A stretch of 64,000 nucleotides of DNA from Solibacillus sp. FSL H8-0523 (GCF_038051985.1 NZ_CP150291.1:1612001-1676000), one strand, 5' to 3'. Counted from the stretch's first letter, positions 19,564 to 29,038 are shown. Made by a program: numbers and translations. Notes: a model not told the origin generated them from the sequence alone.

Positions 19564-20793
19564 TCACTGTGTTGTTTCTTTTGTTTGAAAATTTATATAG
19601 AACGTAGCTTTACGCCCATGTTCATTTAGCCACAATAATTTTTGGTGAGGCTTGCTTGTCCAACGAGCATCTTTCGCATAATCATCCGTACCGCCAAATG
19701 AGCCGTTAACAACTAAGTCAACACCATGATATTCATTTTCAAAGTTTTTATGGTAATGGCCGAGGAATACGGCAGTAGGGAAAATCCGTGTCATCATTGT
19801 TAAATCTTGAACTACTTTACCAAGTCCATCTAAGTGACCATGAACCGCGAAGTAGTGATTGCCAAGAATCTCAGCAACAATAATTTCACTATCTAGTTGA
19901 TTATCGTGAAAGACAATATTTTGGTGAGCGTGAAGGCGAGCTTTCATATACCATACGATGAAGTTATGAAAACTTTCTGTACGAACCTCTTCTTCTTTAC
20001 GTGAAGCTGCTCGATCATGATTACCTTTAACATTATAGTAATGAACCTTTTCAAAATTATTACTAAGAACAGAAAGTAGTTCTGATAAAGCTTCTGCAAT
20101 TTTCTGAGTCGATTCTACTGCATTTTCTGTTTCTGAAAGCTTTGTCATTCGATGAATGATACCGCTAATAGCATCACCTAATTCAAAAACATGAATTTCA
20201 CTAGCGCCCGTTAATTTTTGATGCTCTAACACATCTTGAGTCAACTGATTCAAACGCAGATAAAAAATATTGTCATTGTATTTATTCCAATAATTATTAG
20301 TTACCATGCCTTTGTGCAAGTCGCTTAATAGTAGTGCCAATACTCCATTAGTATTGTTTTTTGGGGAAGGGGAGAGCCATTCAAGAGGTTTTTTATTATT
20401 AATGTCGTCTTTGATTGAATCCAACATTTTTTTTAGTAAGTGGTCTAAACGTCCTTCATGACGTAGATATTGTTTATATTCACGCTTTTGATCTTGAAAT
20501 TGAATTTTAGCTAGTTCTATATCTTTCTTTTTCGCTTCTAATTCCAGCAACAATTGATTATCAAGTGTGCCAGCAGCAGCTTGCTCCTGTTCGGCTAACA
20601 TTTCTCTCCAGGCGTATGAAAGTTTTCTCAAATGGTCAGAACTACAGCTTAGTTCCAATAACTCCACTAATTCAAGCCAATCTAAATCCAACTCTTTATT
20701 TAACTTTGCCATACATAATCGGATTTTATATTGAAAATCAGATTCATCTTGTTTGCGGTTAATAATTGAGTGATTTAGATTTTCATTTATCAT
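19564..20793 (-). CDS. Calcineurin-like metallophosphoesterase
   Basis: 409 aa. The first ~140 residues are helical/coiled and may bind DNA or a partner. The C-terminal domain has the full metal-site set in order: SDLHKG, ELGDAI, GNHDR, VHGH and GHYH. Such enzymes hydrolyse phosphodiesters or act as nucleases (SbcD/Mre11 fold). Phage copies often lie beside terminase, suggesting a role in DNA maturation. Start overlaps the previous gene by 11 bases. Confidence 0.88.
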   Translation of the reverse strand: MINENLNHSIINRKQDESDFQYKIRLCMAKLNKELDLDWLELVELLELSCSSDHLRKLSYAWREMLAEQEQAAAGTLDNQLLLELEAKKKDIELAKIQFQDQKREYKQYLRHEGRLDHLLKKMLDSIKDDINNKKPLEWLSPSPKNNTNGVLALLLSDLHKGMVTNNYWNKYNDNIFYLRLNQLTQDVLEHQKLTGASEIHVFELGDAISGIIHRMTKLSETENAVESTQKIAEALSELLSVLSNNFEKVHYYNVKGNHDRAASRKEEEVRTESFHNFIVWYMKARLHAHQNIVFHDNQLDSEIIVAEILGNHYFAVHGHLDGLGKVVQDLTMMTRIFPTAVFLGHYHKNFENEYHGVDLVVNGSFGGTDDYAKDARWTSKPHQKLLWLNEHGRKATFYINFQTKETTQ

Positions 20794-20980
20794 CGATCAC
20801 ATCAATCTCATTTTCTTCTTTAATTGAAAAACTAACGTTTTTTTTATTAAAAGCTTCTAATTCTTTAAAAAAGTCATATGTCAATTCATCATCTTTTGTA
20901 AATGAAGTTAAAGTAGCTTTTCCCGCTTCCCAATCAATTTCAAGAAAGCCTTTGCCGCTTGTTTGATTCACATGTTTCAT
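20783..20980 (-). CDS. Small hypothetical protein
   Basis: 65 aa, acidic C-terminus, AAGGAG site. Overlaps both neighbours (4 and 11 bases), so it belongs to the same coupled run. No motif recognised. Confidence 0.65.
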   Translation of the reverse strand: MKHVNQTSGKGFLEIDWEAGKATLTSFTKDDELTYDFFKELEAFNKKNVSFSIKEENEIDVIDDK

Positions 20981-21171
20981 TTAGTAATCTCCTTTTGCTC
21001 CGTCATTTTAATTTCTTCAGTTTCCTTGATTGTGACAAATTTATTATTAAAACGTTCATATCCAACACCATAAAACTCCTCAAAAGTTTTAGGTTGCGGC
21101 CCACTATATTGAGGAGCAAACGTTTGTTTATTTTTTCGTGCTTCTTTTCTTCGTTCATATCGGGTTAACAC
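20977..21171 (-). CDS. Small hypothetical protein, first of the phosphoesterase run
   Basis: 64 aa, Lys/Arg-rich N-terminus (YERRKEARKNK). Start ATG 21171 with a GGAGATGG site. ATGA overlap with the next gene. Function unknown. Confidence 0.6.
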   Translation of the reverse strand: MLTRYERRKEARKNKQTFAPQYSGPQPKTFEEFYGVGYERFNNKFVTIKETEEIKMTEQKEITK

Positions 21172-21580
21172 TCAACCATCTCCTTAAACTCACTTCTTGT
21201 AATCTCAAATTAAATCAAATTAAAACAACTTATTCTCATTTCAAACTACAATTAAATGCTAACTAATCAGCTAGGCGGCTTCCAATGAAGTCAAGTAAAC
21301 AAACACTTCTTCATCCGTAATTCCTAGATTTTATAAAACTTTACTAATTGAATTTTCAATACTGATAATTAAGAACTTTAATACTTGAACACTAAACACT
21401 GAACATTTAACGTTGAACTTTCATACTATTTGTCAGTACCCAACATCCACTTGTTGTGTAATATAGTTATATTTTAAAGGTTCGCACCTCATAAATTATA
21501 GTAAGAGCATAACGCTGCTCTATAGGCGTGTTTAGTTATATTGGAATTCAATTAATTAGCAAATTGGTTATACAAATAGA
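21172..21580. other. Non-coding spacer
   Basis: About 410 bases with no credible ORF on either strand. It holds a 6-bp hairpin AGAGCA/TGCTCT at about 21505-21525 and a TACTATAAT sequence on the minus strand that could be a -10 for the 21171 gene. Nothing else stands out. Confidence 0.5.
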
Positions 21581-22198
21581 TTAATCAATTTCTAAATAGG
21601 TGATAGCATTAGAGGTAGACAATACTAAATCAACTTCCGCTTCAAAATTATCAATATACAGTTCTAGGTTGTTAATGATTTTTTTAATATCAATAGGATC
21701 AACTAATGAAGCACTATGAGATTCTAAGAAATTGCTACGTAAACTTTCAGCTTCAGAAGCTTTACTTTTATCATTACCGAGGAAAGTCTGTACCATCATG
21801 TCTGCACGTTGCATAACGTCCAAATTATGTTTATCAACAAGTTTGATTGAAGCAGCTAATTGACGTTGATAGCTAAATAGGAGAGCTTTGTCATATTCAA
21901 TGGAATTTTTACGTTCAATTGCTTCGGCAACAGTCATTGTTTCTCCAGCAATCGTAACGCCTGTTGTTGCATTAGAAACTACAATTGCACTTTTAATAAC
22001 ATTTCGGCGCTTGATTAGATCAGTGACCGATTGTTGACTAGCCTTAATTGTTGCATTCACTTCGTCAATATTCTTAAATAATTTTGGAACATCCTTACCT
22101 TGCTTAATCGATACAAATAAAGCGTTATTCGTTGCCTTCTCAATACGTTTGTCCAACAATTTTAACTCAACCAGTGCCCCAGCGATTGATAATGACAT
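21581..22198 (-). CDS. Conserved phage-type hypothetical protein
   Basis: 205 aa, long helices, no Cys. Residues ~60-95 (DLIKRRNVIKSAIVVSNA, then TVAEAIERK) look like a conserved helical core. There is weak resemblance to DIP1984-type helical proteins, not enough for a call. Good GGAGCGG site. Confidence 0.65.
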   Translation of the reverse strand: MSLSIAGALVELKLLDKRIEKATNNALFVSIKQGKDVPKLFKNIDEVNATIKASQQSVTDLIKRRNVIKSAIVVSNATTGVTIAGETMTVAEAIERKNSIEYDKALLFSYQRQLAASIKLVDKHNLDVMQRADMMVQTFLGNDKSKASEAESLRSNFLESHSASLVDPIDIKKIINNLELYIDNFEAEVDLVLSTSNAITYLEID

Positions 22199-22240
22199 AA
22201 GTTTAATCCGCTCCTTTTTTTCGATTGGTACTCGTACTAA

Positions 22241-22492
22241 TTAGACAAAGCTTTTGCCTTTACGAAAGGCACTTTGAACTTCTTTAGCACGTTCTAAACC
22301 TTCAGCCGATAGCTCAAAAATGGCTACTTTAATTTTACCGTTTTCTTGATATTCAATGGAATGATACTCGGCCGCTTTAACATATTCGACTTTTTTATTT
22401 AGCTTGTTAACCACGGTTTTATAGTAGGGGAATAAATCCACTACTGCGTATCGTAAGCCATACATTGTTTTAATTTTACGAATGTGTAGCAA
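22241..22492 (-). CDS. Small basic hypothetical protein
   Basis: 83 aa, TTG start at 22492 seven bases after GGAGG. Basic, Tyr/Lys rich. Lies between the PhoH gene and the 205-aa gene. No motif. Confidence 0.65.
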   Translation of the reverse strand: MLHIRKIKTMYGLRYAVVDLFPYYKTVVNKLNKKVEYVKAAEYHSIEYQENGKIKVAIFELSAEGLERAKEVQSAFRKGKSFV

Positions 22493-22516
22493 ATTAGCGC
22501 CTCCTTGTAGCTCGTT

Positions 22517-23761
22517 TTATTTACGTAATGTCATTAATTCTGCACGTTCTGCGATAGGGGAGCGATAAATAGTCTGAAGTTCAACTTCACCATAATAATC
22601 TAAACCTCTGAATACTTCACTTGCTGCTCGCATTCCGTTATTGACACCTTCAAATGCTTTATCATCCAACTGCGTTGAATTATCGCCTTCGATAATAAGC
22701 TTGCAATCTATACCAGTACGTTGAATCGCTAATTTCATTAATTCACGCGATGTGTTTTGTCCTTCTGTGATGAGAATAATTGCATTCATTCCCGTACTAT
22801 CAAAGCCGCGAATATCGCTCATTGGTAAAATTACTAATTCTTCTGTGAGCAACATTGCTGTTACTTGATCGTAACTGCCCATTTTAGCAGCCAGAATATT
22901 TCCGATAGAGGAATCTAATAATTTTGTTTTTAAATCACCTTTAACTAATCCATGATAATAAGCACCATAAGTCGGCACAGCATTTGAAAAGACTATGATT
23001 TTGCTGTACTTTCCAGCCTGCAACTGCTGCATTGCATACGCTAAAGCAATTTGTGTTTTTGCTACACCTGCGCGCCCACGGAACATTACAAACTGATTTG
23101 TTAAAACTGCATCAATTGCACATGCTTGATACAAGTCACGCGCTTTAAATTCACCAAGTCGCAATGACTTCAAAGCTTTACTTTTGATACTGATATAATA
23201 TTCACCGTTATATTTCAATGCCTGGTAAGGTTCTTTTGTAAAGGGATCTTTAATAATTAAATATTCATTAACTAATAAATCGAATTCATTCTTATCAATT
23301 CGAGTATCATGAAAATCTTGAAATTCCTTCGGGGTCATTTCAACTTCTTTAAATCCTTTATAATCCGACTCATAGCTTTCAAAACCTTCGTTGAGTTCAA
23401 TTGTTTCAATGCCAAAAGCTTTTGCTTTAAGTAGGAGCAAGATGTCATTTGTAAGGAGGGTGTAATTAGGGTTTTCCACAAGACAAGCGATAATCCGATT
23501 GTCTACATAGGTGTTTTCGAATGCTTCACCTAAAATTTGCTCTGCATCATAATCTACAAGATCAAAATATAAATCATTTTGATTTTCTTTAATATGTCTG
23601 ACAGCTTCACGCGCTCTATAAGCTAATTCTTCATTTCTTGAAGTTTTTAGTTTATCCAATTCTCGCAACACGCTACCGAGGACAACTTTTTTGAAGCCTT
23701 TAATATTATCTAAGTTAGAAATAAAAGCATTTGTATCAACTAAGCAGTATTTATCGACCAT
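22517..23761 (-). CDS. PIN-PhoH family protein (YlaK-like) with altered Walker motifs
   Basis: 414 aa. An N-terminal PIN nuclease domain (VDTNAFI start, later acidic residues near NRIIACL and LLTND) is followed by a PhoH-like ATPase domain from about residue 200. The P-loop reads GRAGVAKT, with Ala where GxxxxGKT has Gly. The Walker B/QN segment reads ILITEGQNTS, where the family has DEAQN. These proteins are linked to RNA metabolism. The changes may weaken ATP hydrolysis. Confidence 0.85.
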   Translation of the reverse strand: MVDKYCLVDTNAFISNLDNIKGFKKVVLGSVLRELDKLKTSRNEELAYRAREAVRHIKENQNDLYFDLVDYDAEQILGEAFENTYVDNRIIACLVENPNYTLLTNDILLLLKAKAFGIETIELNEGFESYESDYKGFKEVEMTPKEFQDFHDTRIDKNEFDLLVNEYLIIKDPFTKEPYQALKYNGEYYISIKSKALKSLRLGEFKARDLYQACAIDAVLTNQFVMFRGRAGVAKTQIALAYAMQQLQAGKYSKIIVFSNAVPTYGAYYHGLVKGDLKTKLLDSSIGNILAAKMGSYDQVTAMLLTEELVILPMSDIRGFDSTGMNAIILITEGQNTSRELMKLAIQRTGIDCKLIIEGDNSTQLDDKAFEGVNNGMRAASEVFRGLDYYGEVELQTIYRSPIAERAELMTLRK

Positions 23762-23777
23762 AGTTCATATCTCCATA

Positions 23778-23846
23778 TCAAAAACAAAGAGTGCAAAAAG
23801 CCATTTGAAACATTCCAGAGACTACAAACAGTGCGGTCAATTTCAT
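23778..23846 (-). CDS. Possible 22-residue leader peptide in the PhoH 5' UTR
   Basis: An ATG-to-TGA frame coding a small hydrophobic, Cys/Met-rich peptide. It sits in the loop between the arms of a 10-bp inverted repeat. Its ribosome site is poor, so translation is doubtful. Confidence 0.25.
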   Translation of the reverse strand: MKLTALFVVSGMFQMAFCTLCF

Positions 23847-23884
23847 GTTGTTATTGTGAGAGGATAGAGTTTTACACTCTTTGT
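23784..23884 (-). promoter_or_regulatory. Structured 5' UTR: 10-bp inverted repeat
   Basis: Arms ACAAAGAGTG (23784-23793) and its exact complement (23875-23884) enclose about 80 bases. The upstream arm begins about four bases after the predicted start point of the promoter at 23895-23945. The other arm ends about 22 bases before the PhoH ATG. It could control translation or mRNA stability. Confidence 0.5.
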
Positions 23885-23894
23885 TCACTTTTTT

Positions 23895-23945
23895 ATTTTA
23901 CGAGGGTAAAAATATTTATCGGGGGATATTTAAAAATTTACTTAT
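23895..23945 (-). promoter_or_regulatory. Promoter of the shared class for the PhoH run
   Basis: Minus-strand element ATAAGTAAATTTTTAAAT starts at 23945; TAAAAT begins exactly 45 bp downstream (23900-23895). No TTGACA -35. Confidence 0.65.
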
Positions 23946-23946
23946 G

Positions 23947-24354
23947 TTAATGACTATTAAATTCATCTGTATCATGTAATCCAAGACTTATTTTTTCTTC
24001 AATACTTGAATCTGAAAAGTTAATGTATCGTGCTTTTTCGGCTACTTTTTTGTGTCCTTTAGTAGTCCATCGAACACCTTTATTCATTTCCATTTCATCA
24101 TTTTTTGAGAGTAACGCTTTATCGTGCTTGCCTCTTTGATTGGGCATCTTGCTGAGATAAAAACTAATTTTATCCATGATGTGTACTGTATTTAAATCGT
24201 TCCAAGTGTAGCGAAAGTATTCTTCAACAGTCATTTTCATATTGTCAAACACTAGCTCCGTCTTTAAAAAGTAATTAATTTCGGCTAATCTTTCTTCTGG
24301 CTCGATTAGATCGGAGAATAAAAATGACTCGCCATTTGAAAATTTCAATTTCAT
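23947..24354 (-). CDS. Hypothetical protein
   Basis: 135 aa, charged, AGAGGAG site before ATG 24354. No motif recognised. It shares the first transcript of the virion block with the sigma-like gene upstream. Confidence 0.65.
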   Translation of the reverse strand: MKLKFSNGESFLFSDLIEPEERLAEINYFLKTELVFDNMKMTVEEYFRYTWNDLNTVHIMDKISFYLSKMPNQRGKHDKALLSKNDEMEMNKGVRWTTKGHKKVAEKARYINFSDSSIEEKISLGLHDTDEFNSH

Positions 24355-24396
24355 AAAATAACTCCTCTAAAACCATTCATATCTTTGGGAGGGGAT

Positions 24397-24954
24397 TTAC
24401 CTACGTTTTTCCGTGTGAACGCTGTTTTCGCATTTACGACAGTAGGATTTGCAACCATCTTTGTTTCGCGCGTCTTGGCCGAAAAACTCATCAATTGCGG
24501 GGAATTTATTTTTACATTTGGAGCAATCCTTTAGTTTTAGGTTAAGCGTATGGTGATAAATCGTCATTCGCCAGTTCCATAAATTTTGTTTTACGATTTC
24601 TTTGCAAATAGTATTAAGGCGCTTCCGAATGTTTTCATTTGATTTTAAACCTAGTTTTTCTGCAATTTCTTTATAGCTGTAACCGTGCTCATAGAGCTTA
24701 ATGATTTGCAATTGAGATTCATTAAAAGCACATTGATTAATAATTTGGTCTAACGATGCATAAGTAGATAATAGCTCGGTATTTATACCTTGTACTTCTC
24801 CAGCTACATCATACGTATTGTTCATTTCACTATATAAATAGTTGTCGTATTTATATCTAAACTCAATTAAGAGGCGTACTACATTAATATCTGAAAACGT
24901 GAGGTTTTTATAAAAAAGCCCTTTACTTTCTAAGTCAATTTTAACGCTGCCCAA
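24397..24954 (-). CDS. Sigma-region-4-like regulator with C-terminal zinc ribbon
   Basis: 185 aa from TTG 24954, six bases after GGAGG. The middle (about residues 75-130) is a helix-turn-helix with YSYKEIAEKLGL, as in sigma-70 region 4 and late regulators. The C-terminus has two CxxC pairs (CSKC...CRKC) around an FFGQDARNKDG segment, a zinc-ribbon form common in phage HTH proteins. As the first gene of the leftward virion block, it is a candidate late-gene activator. Confidence 0.75.
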   Translation of the reverse strand: MGSVKIDLESKGLFYKNLTFSDINVVRLLIEFRYKYDNYLYSEMNNTYDVAGEVQGINTELLSTYASLDQIINQCAFNESQLQIIKLYEHGYSYKEIAEKLGLKSNENIRKRLNTICKEIVKQNLWNWRMTIYHHTLNLKLKDCSKCKNKFPAIDEFFGQDARNKDGCKSYCRKCENSVHTEKRR

Positions 24955-25180
24955 TTCAAAACCTCCATGTAACACTAGCGACTTGTTGTGCGGGGAACTA
25001 CTTAATAATGCGGGGGGGAGGAAACTATTATATTTCCTATACTTTTATTATCTTCTTAAAATTGAGATTTTTAAACAGTAAAAAAAAATAAATTTTTATT
25101 TATGTTAATAAAAATAAAAAATTGAAATATAACCGACATTAAGTTGTTTAGCGTTGTATTTTAAACAAAGGGGTTATTTG
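24955..25180. promoter_or_regulatory. Divergent promoter region between virion block and helicase
   Basis: The AT-rich element occurs in both orientations here (plus at 25084, minus at 25103). On the plus strand TATAAC starts at 25128, 44 bp from the element, and the helicase ribosome site follows. On the minus strand TATAAT at 25032-25027 and a TATAGG at 25041 are possible -10s but not at the usual spacing. Confidence 0.6.
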
Positions 25181-27499
25181 ATGGGAGATAATACAATAAT
25201 GGAGTACGAAGTAGAAGTGTGGATTGAAAAAGAGGTTTTTTATAATAATGATACGCTACATGGAATTTACGCTTGCAATCCAGTCAATTACGATAAGCGA
25301 TTTATAAGAACTTCTTTTGGCAGTATTGCAATTCAAGGTCAAACACATCGCTTAATACAAGACGGAAAATACAAAATGAAGCTTGAAGGGCCGCATAATC
25401 ATAAAAAATATGGCATCTTTTATAAGATATTAGCTGTTGAATCCGAGAAATTAGAAACGGCCAACGCTCAAGAACAATTTTTAAAAGTTATTATTACCGA
25501 AAACCAACTCAGTGCCTTAAAAGCTGCTTATCCACATGAAAAGCTAGTTGACTTTATATTGGCAGACAAAGTAAACACCGCAATGACAAAAGGAATTAAG
25601 GCTGAATCACTTAAAACTATTAAAGCGAGAATCAAAGCCAACTTATCTCTGGCAGAACTAATTACAGTGCTAAATCAATTGGACATTTCCACAAACCGAC
25701 TTACTAAAATCCTACAGCATTTTGGCCGTTCCGCAATGTTAGCCCTTGAAACAATTGAAAATGATATATACGAGCTTTGTAATATTAAATCGTTTGGGTT
25801 TAAAACGGTAGATGAAATGGCATTAAAAAGAGGTGACGATCCTAACAGTAAAGAAAGGATTGAGGCTTGTCTTGTCTACTACATTAAAAAGGATATTGAT
25901 ACGGGGCATAGCTGGTCAATCAAAAGCGAAATCTTAGATGTAGTCTCTGAAACACTTGGCTTATCAAAAGGGATAGTAGAAAGTACGCTCATTAATATGT
26001 CTTCAAATAAAATTTTTCAAAACGATATTCAAGTTGCTCTAACACACACAAGGCAAATTGAAAAAATGATACTTCAACATCTGCTGCGCATACATCAAAG
26101 CTATATACCGCCCGACATTAGTGTTATCGCATCTCGCTTAAATCAAACTGAGATGGCGCAGGGGTTTAAATTTACTGAGGAGCAACGGAAAGTTATTATT
26201 GAAGGCTCACAGCATGGCGTAATAATTTTAAATGGTTTGGCTGGAGCAGGAAAAACGGCAACCGTTAAAGGGATAATTGACTCTTTAGATAAAGTGAATT
26301 ATATGACCGCTGCTCTTAGCGGAAAAGCAGTAAACATCTTATCTCAGCGCAATATAGAGGCATCTACCATTCACCGAATGCTTGGTTTTATAGGTGGGAA
26401 ATTTGAACACAACGAGACTGACCCTTTATCCTATCAAGTCATAGTTTTGGATGAAATGTCAATGAATGATGCACTTTTAGTCTATAGTGTGGTAAGCGCA
26501 ATTCGAACTGGCGCGAAGCTAATTCTTGTTGGCGATAGTGGTCAATTGCCTGCGATTGGCTTTGGTGATGTTTTACGGGATCTACTTGCTACAAATTTAT
26601 TTCCTAAATATGAATTAACACAAGTACACCGACAAGCTGCAAAAAGTGGTATTTTAATGTTAGCAAACAGTATTCGTAAGGGAATACAACCACTTTCCTA
26701 CAACGAAGCAAATATAGTAGAATATGGAGAAGCCAACGATCAAACACTGTTTGCTTACCGCGATAAAAAAGAAATTCTCAGTGGAATTATTGAGATTGCG
26801 GAATCATATAAAGAAAAAATAAAAGCGCCTGAAGATCACTTTGATTTTCAAGTCATTGTGTCTAATAAAGAGCGAGGCGAATTGAGCGTTAAAAATTTGA
26901 ATATTCGTTTGCAAGAAGTGTTCAATGGGGGAAATAAACCGTCTATTAAGACTAGTGCCTATGAATTTAAAGAGGGAGATAAAATCATTACGAAAGGCAA
27001 TGTGTATAATAAGCTTAAATTCCCAAGCACCAATAAATATTTTGAAGTATTGAATTTCGTTAATTTTACAGATATAAATCAAGTTTTAACATATGAGCAA
27101 CAAAGAATTATAAAACCGTATGTATTTGATTTATTCAATGGGACGTTAGGCTATATCGACAAGATTGCTCGCAACGGAAGCGATACTGTTATTTTTATCC
27201 GTTTAGAAGGTCATGAAGGGGTAATTGCTTTAGATGTTGCAGAACTAGATAAAATCGACATGGCCTATGCTGCGACTGTTCACCGATTACAAGGAAGTTC
27301 AATTAAAAATGTTGTATTTGCTTTAGACTTTGGTTCATATAAGTTATTAAGTAAACAACTGGTGTATACGGCATTAACCCGTGCTTCCGAAAAAGGGAAA
27401 GCTTTAGTAGAAACCAATGCGCTCCACACCGCAATTAAAACCGATGCCAGCAACAGTCGTAGAACATTTTTACAAGAATTTATTAACGAAATGACATAA
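25181..27499 (+). CDS. RecD-like superfamily 1 DNA helicase
   Basis: 772 aa from ATG 25181 (AAAGGGG seven bases before); an upstream TTG at 25154 lacks a site. Motif I GLAGAGKT at about residue 350, motif II VLDEMS, motif III VGDSGQLPA, motif IV-like TQVHRQ and C-terminal VHRLQGSS...YTALTRA. The N-terminal half resembles the RecD2 lead-in with HhH-like segments. It unwinds DNA 5' to 3' in replication, recombination or repair. First gene of the rightward block, divergent from the virion genes. Confidence 0.93.
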   Translation: MGDNTIMEYEVEVWIEKEVFYNNDTLHGIYACNPVNYDKRFIRTSFGSIAIQGQTHRLIQDGKYKMKLEGPHNHKKYGIFYKILAVESEKLETANAQEQFLKVIITENQLSALKAAYPHEKLVDFILADKVNTAMTKGIKAESLKTIKARIKANLSLAELITVLNQLDISTNRLTKILQHFGRSAMLALETIENDIYELCNIKSFGFKTVDEMALKRGDDPNSKERIEACLVYYIKKDIDTGHSWSIKSEILDVVSETLGLSKGIVESTLINMSSNKIFQNDIQVALTHTRQIEKMILQHLLRIHQSYIPPDISVIASRLNQTEMAQGFKFTEEQRKVIIEGSQHGVIILNGLAGAGKTATVKGIIDSLDKVNYMTAALSGKAVNILSQRNIEASTIHRMLGFIGGKFEHNETDPLSYQVIVLDEMSMNDALLVYSVVSAIRTGAKLILVGDSGQLPAIGFGDVLRDLLATNLFPKYELTQVHRQAAKSGILMLANSIRKGIQPLSYNEANIVEYGEANDQTLFAYRDKKEILSGIIEIAESYKEKIKAPEDHFDFQVIVSNKERGELSVKNLNIRLQEVFNGGNKPSIKTSAYEFKEGDKIITKGNVYNKLKFPSTNKYFEVLNFVNFTDINQVLTYEQQRIIKPYVFDLFNGTLGYIDKIARNGSDTVIFIRLEGHEGVIALDVAELDKIDMAYAATVHRLQGSSIKNVVFALDFGSYKLLSKQLVYTALTRASEKGKALVETNALHTAIKTDASNSRRTFLQEFINEMT

Positions 27500-27526
27500 A
27501 TAAAAAATGATAAAGAGGTAGTGATT

Positions 27527-28549
27527 ATGAAAATTGAGAACTTAAAAGAAAACATGGTTTTCAAAAACTATAAGGAACTTTGCGTCTTTTTAGGAATAAA
27601 GATTGCAGGCGGCAATTCTAAGCAAGCGCAGCTAAATGAACTCGCTCGTCATTGCTCCTTAGAAAGAGAAGGCCATTCATTTCGAATTAAGGAAGTATAC
27701 GCAGCACCAATAAAAGACAAAGCAAGCAAAGGGCGAAAAGGATTCTATAGTGAGCTATTGCAAGCTTTAGTAATGGATTATTTAGTTACACGAAATATAT
27801 CGGAAATTTGTACAACACGTAACAACCTTTTATGTAAAGTAGAGATGATGCAGGAAAACTTTATTTATGATGAAAAAAAAGTAAAACTAATGCAAGCAGA
27901 AATGAACATTCCAGAGGGGATATTTTTGGACTTTTTTAATACTACAAACAAGACTTTTAAAAATGCGTTTGAGGTCGTATTAAAAAACTTGTTGCAAAAG
28001 GAATTAATCCATTATGAAAAAGTAATCATGCTTGCGTACCGAACCGAGAATAATTCCAAGTTATTGTATAGAGAGATTACACCTCAAGAGCGACATGTTA
28101 TCCAGCAATTGCAACACCAGGTACAAGAACAGTTTGGATATGCAAACATGAGAGACTTAATCCTTAGTAAATCGCGGTCAAAAAAATTCTCACAACAAGT
28201 CAGGAGCTTATACAATAAACAACATGCTAATTCTGAATGTATTTTGCAGTTCACATACAGTGCGTATAAAATTACTTTAAATAACCAACTGGAAGAAGAA
28301 AAACGCTTAACATATGTGATTCAAGATCCTTCCCGAAAGGAATCTTTACAGAACCAGTTGAATCAATTGCTATGTGAGCAGTTGCGTAAGAATGCGGAGA
28401 AGCGTCATCAAGAAGCTTTGGTCGCTGACAAGACGGATTACATTACAGAGGCAAGGCGCAGCGCACAATATGTAGCCGACAATGAAGAACTCATTACACG
28501 ATTAATTACACTAAAGACTGCATCGCAAGCAACTTTAAAGACGAATTGA
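27527..28549 (+). CDS. Possible replication initiator / DNA-binding protein
   Basis: 340 aa from ATG 27527 (GAGGTAGTGATT ahead). The N-terminal ~60 residues (FKNYKELCVFLGIK...SKQAQLNEL) form a helix-turn-helix-like domain found in many Firmicute plasmid and phage proteins. The rest is helical and basic. It follows the helicase and is followed by a non-coding AT-rich region with a large inverted repeat, a layout like rep plus origin. The Rep role is inference. Confidence 0.6.
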   Translation: MKIENLKENMVFKNYKELCVFLGIKIAGGNSKQAQLNELARHCSLEREGHSFRIKEVYAAPIKDKASKGRKGFYSELLQALVMDYLVTRNISEICTTRNNLLCKVEMMQENFIYDEKKVKLMQAEMNIPEGIFLDFFNTTNKTFKNAFEVVLKNLLQKELIHYEKVIMLAYRTENNSKLLYREITPQERHVIQQLQHQVQEQFGYANMRDLILSKSRSKKFSQQVRSLYNKQHANSECILQFTYSAYKITLNNQLEEEKRLTYVIQDPSRKESLQNQLNQLLCEQLRKNAEKRHQEALVADKTDYITEARRSAQYVADNEELITRLITLKTASQATLKTN

Positions 28550-28676
28550 AATGATTGAATGACAGCGAATCAAAATTTGAACGTAATAACTGTTAGCGGT
28601 AATAATATATATATATATAATAATAATAATAATTGCCCGTTAATATGTTCAAATTTTAAATTCGTTGCTCTCTTTG

Positions 28677-28745
28677 AGAATTTTGGTTTCGGTTTAGCCG
28701 TAGCGCTACTGCGTAGCACTCCAACTAAACCGAAACCAAAATTCT
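28677..28745. repeat. Perfect 21-bp inverted repeat with palindromic loop
   Basis: Arms 28677-28697 and 28725-28745 are exact complements (AGAATTTTGG... / ...CCAAAATTCT). The 27-base loop contains the palindrome GTAGCGCTAC at 28700-28709. No T tract follows, so it is not a simple terminator. It may be a protein-binding or origin hairpin. Confidence 0.9.
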
Positions 28746-28970
28746 TGTCTAAACGATTTTTAGGTGGCGCGAAGCCAGTCGTATCAAGGGTTTGAGACGT
28801 TTTTTGGGATTTTTCTTTTTTTAAGCGTTCGCAAAAAACTATGCGTTTACCAAAAATGGCCTGTCACCAGTTTTACCGATTTTTGAATCAAATAAGCACA
28901 TAGAGGAGAGTGAGGAACACAGATGAAAGTATTACGGTAGCCGAAGGTTTTTATGAGGTAGAAGAATAAT

Positions 28971-29038
28971 ATAAATAAATTTTCAAAATAACGCTTCAAA
29001 ATAGCTTGTACTCAATTTTAGCTCTAGCATGATATATT
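28971..29038 (+). promoter_or_regulatory. Promoter-class element with distant -10
   Basis: ATAAATAAATTTT at 28971; the best -10 is TATATT at 29033, 62 bp away, longer than other copies. Confidence 0.35.

Noticed and set aside
28559-28795. 78-codon plus-strand frame over the large inverted repeat
   Set aside because: Asn-repeat and inverted-repeat sequence only; no ribosome site; better explained as non-coding.
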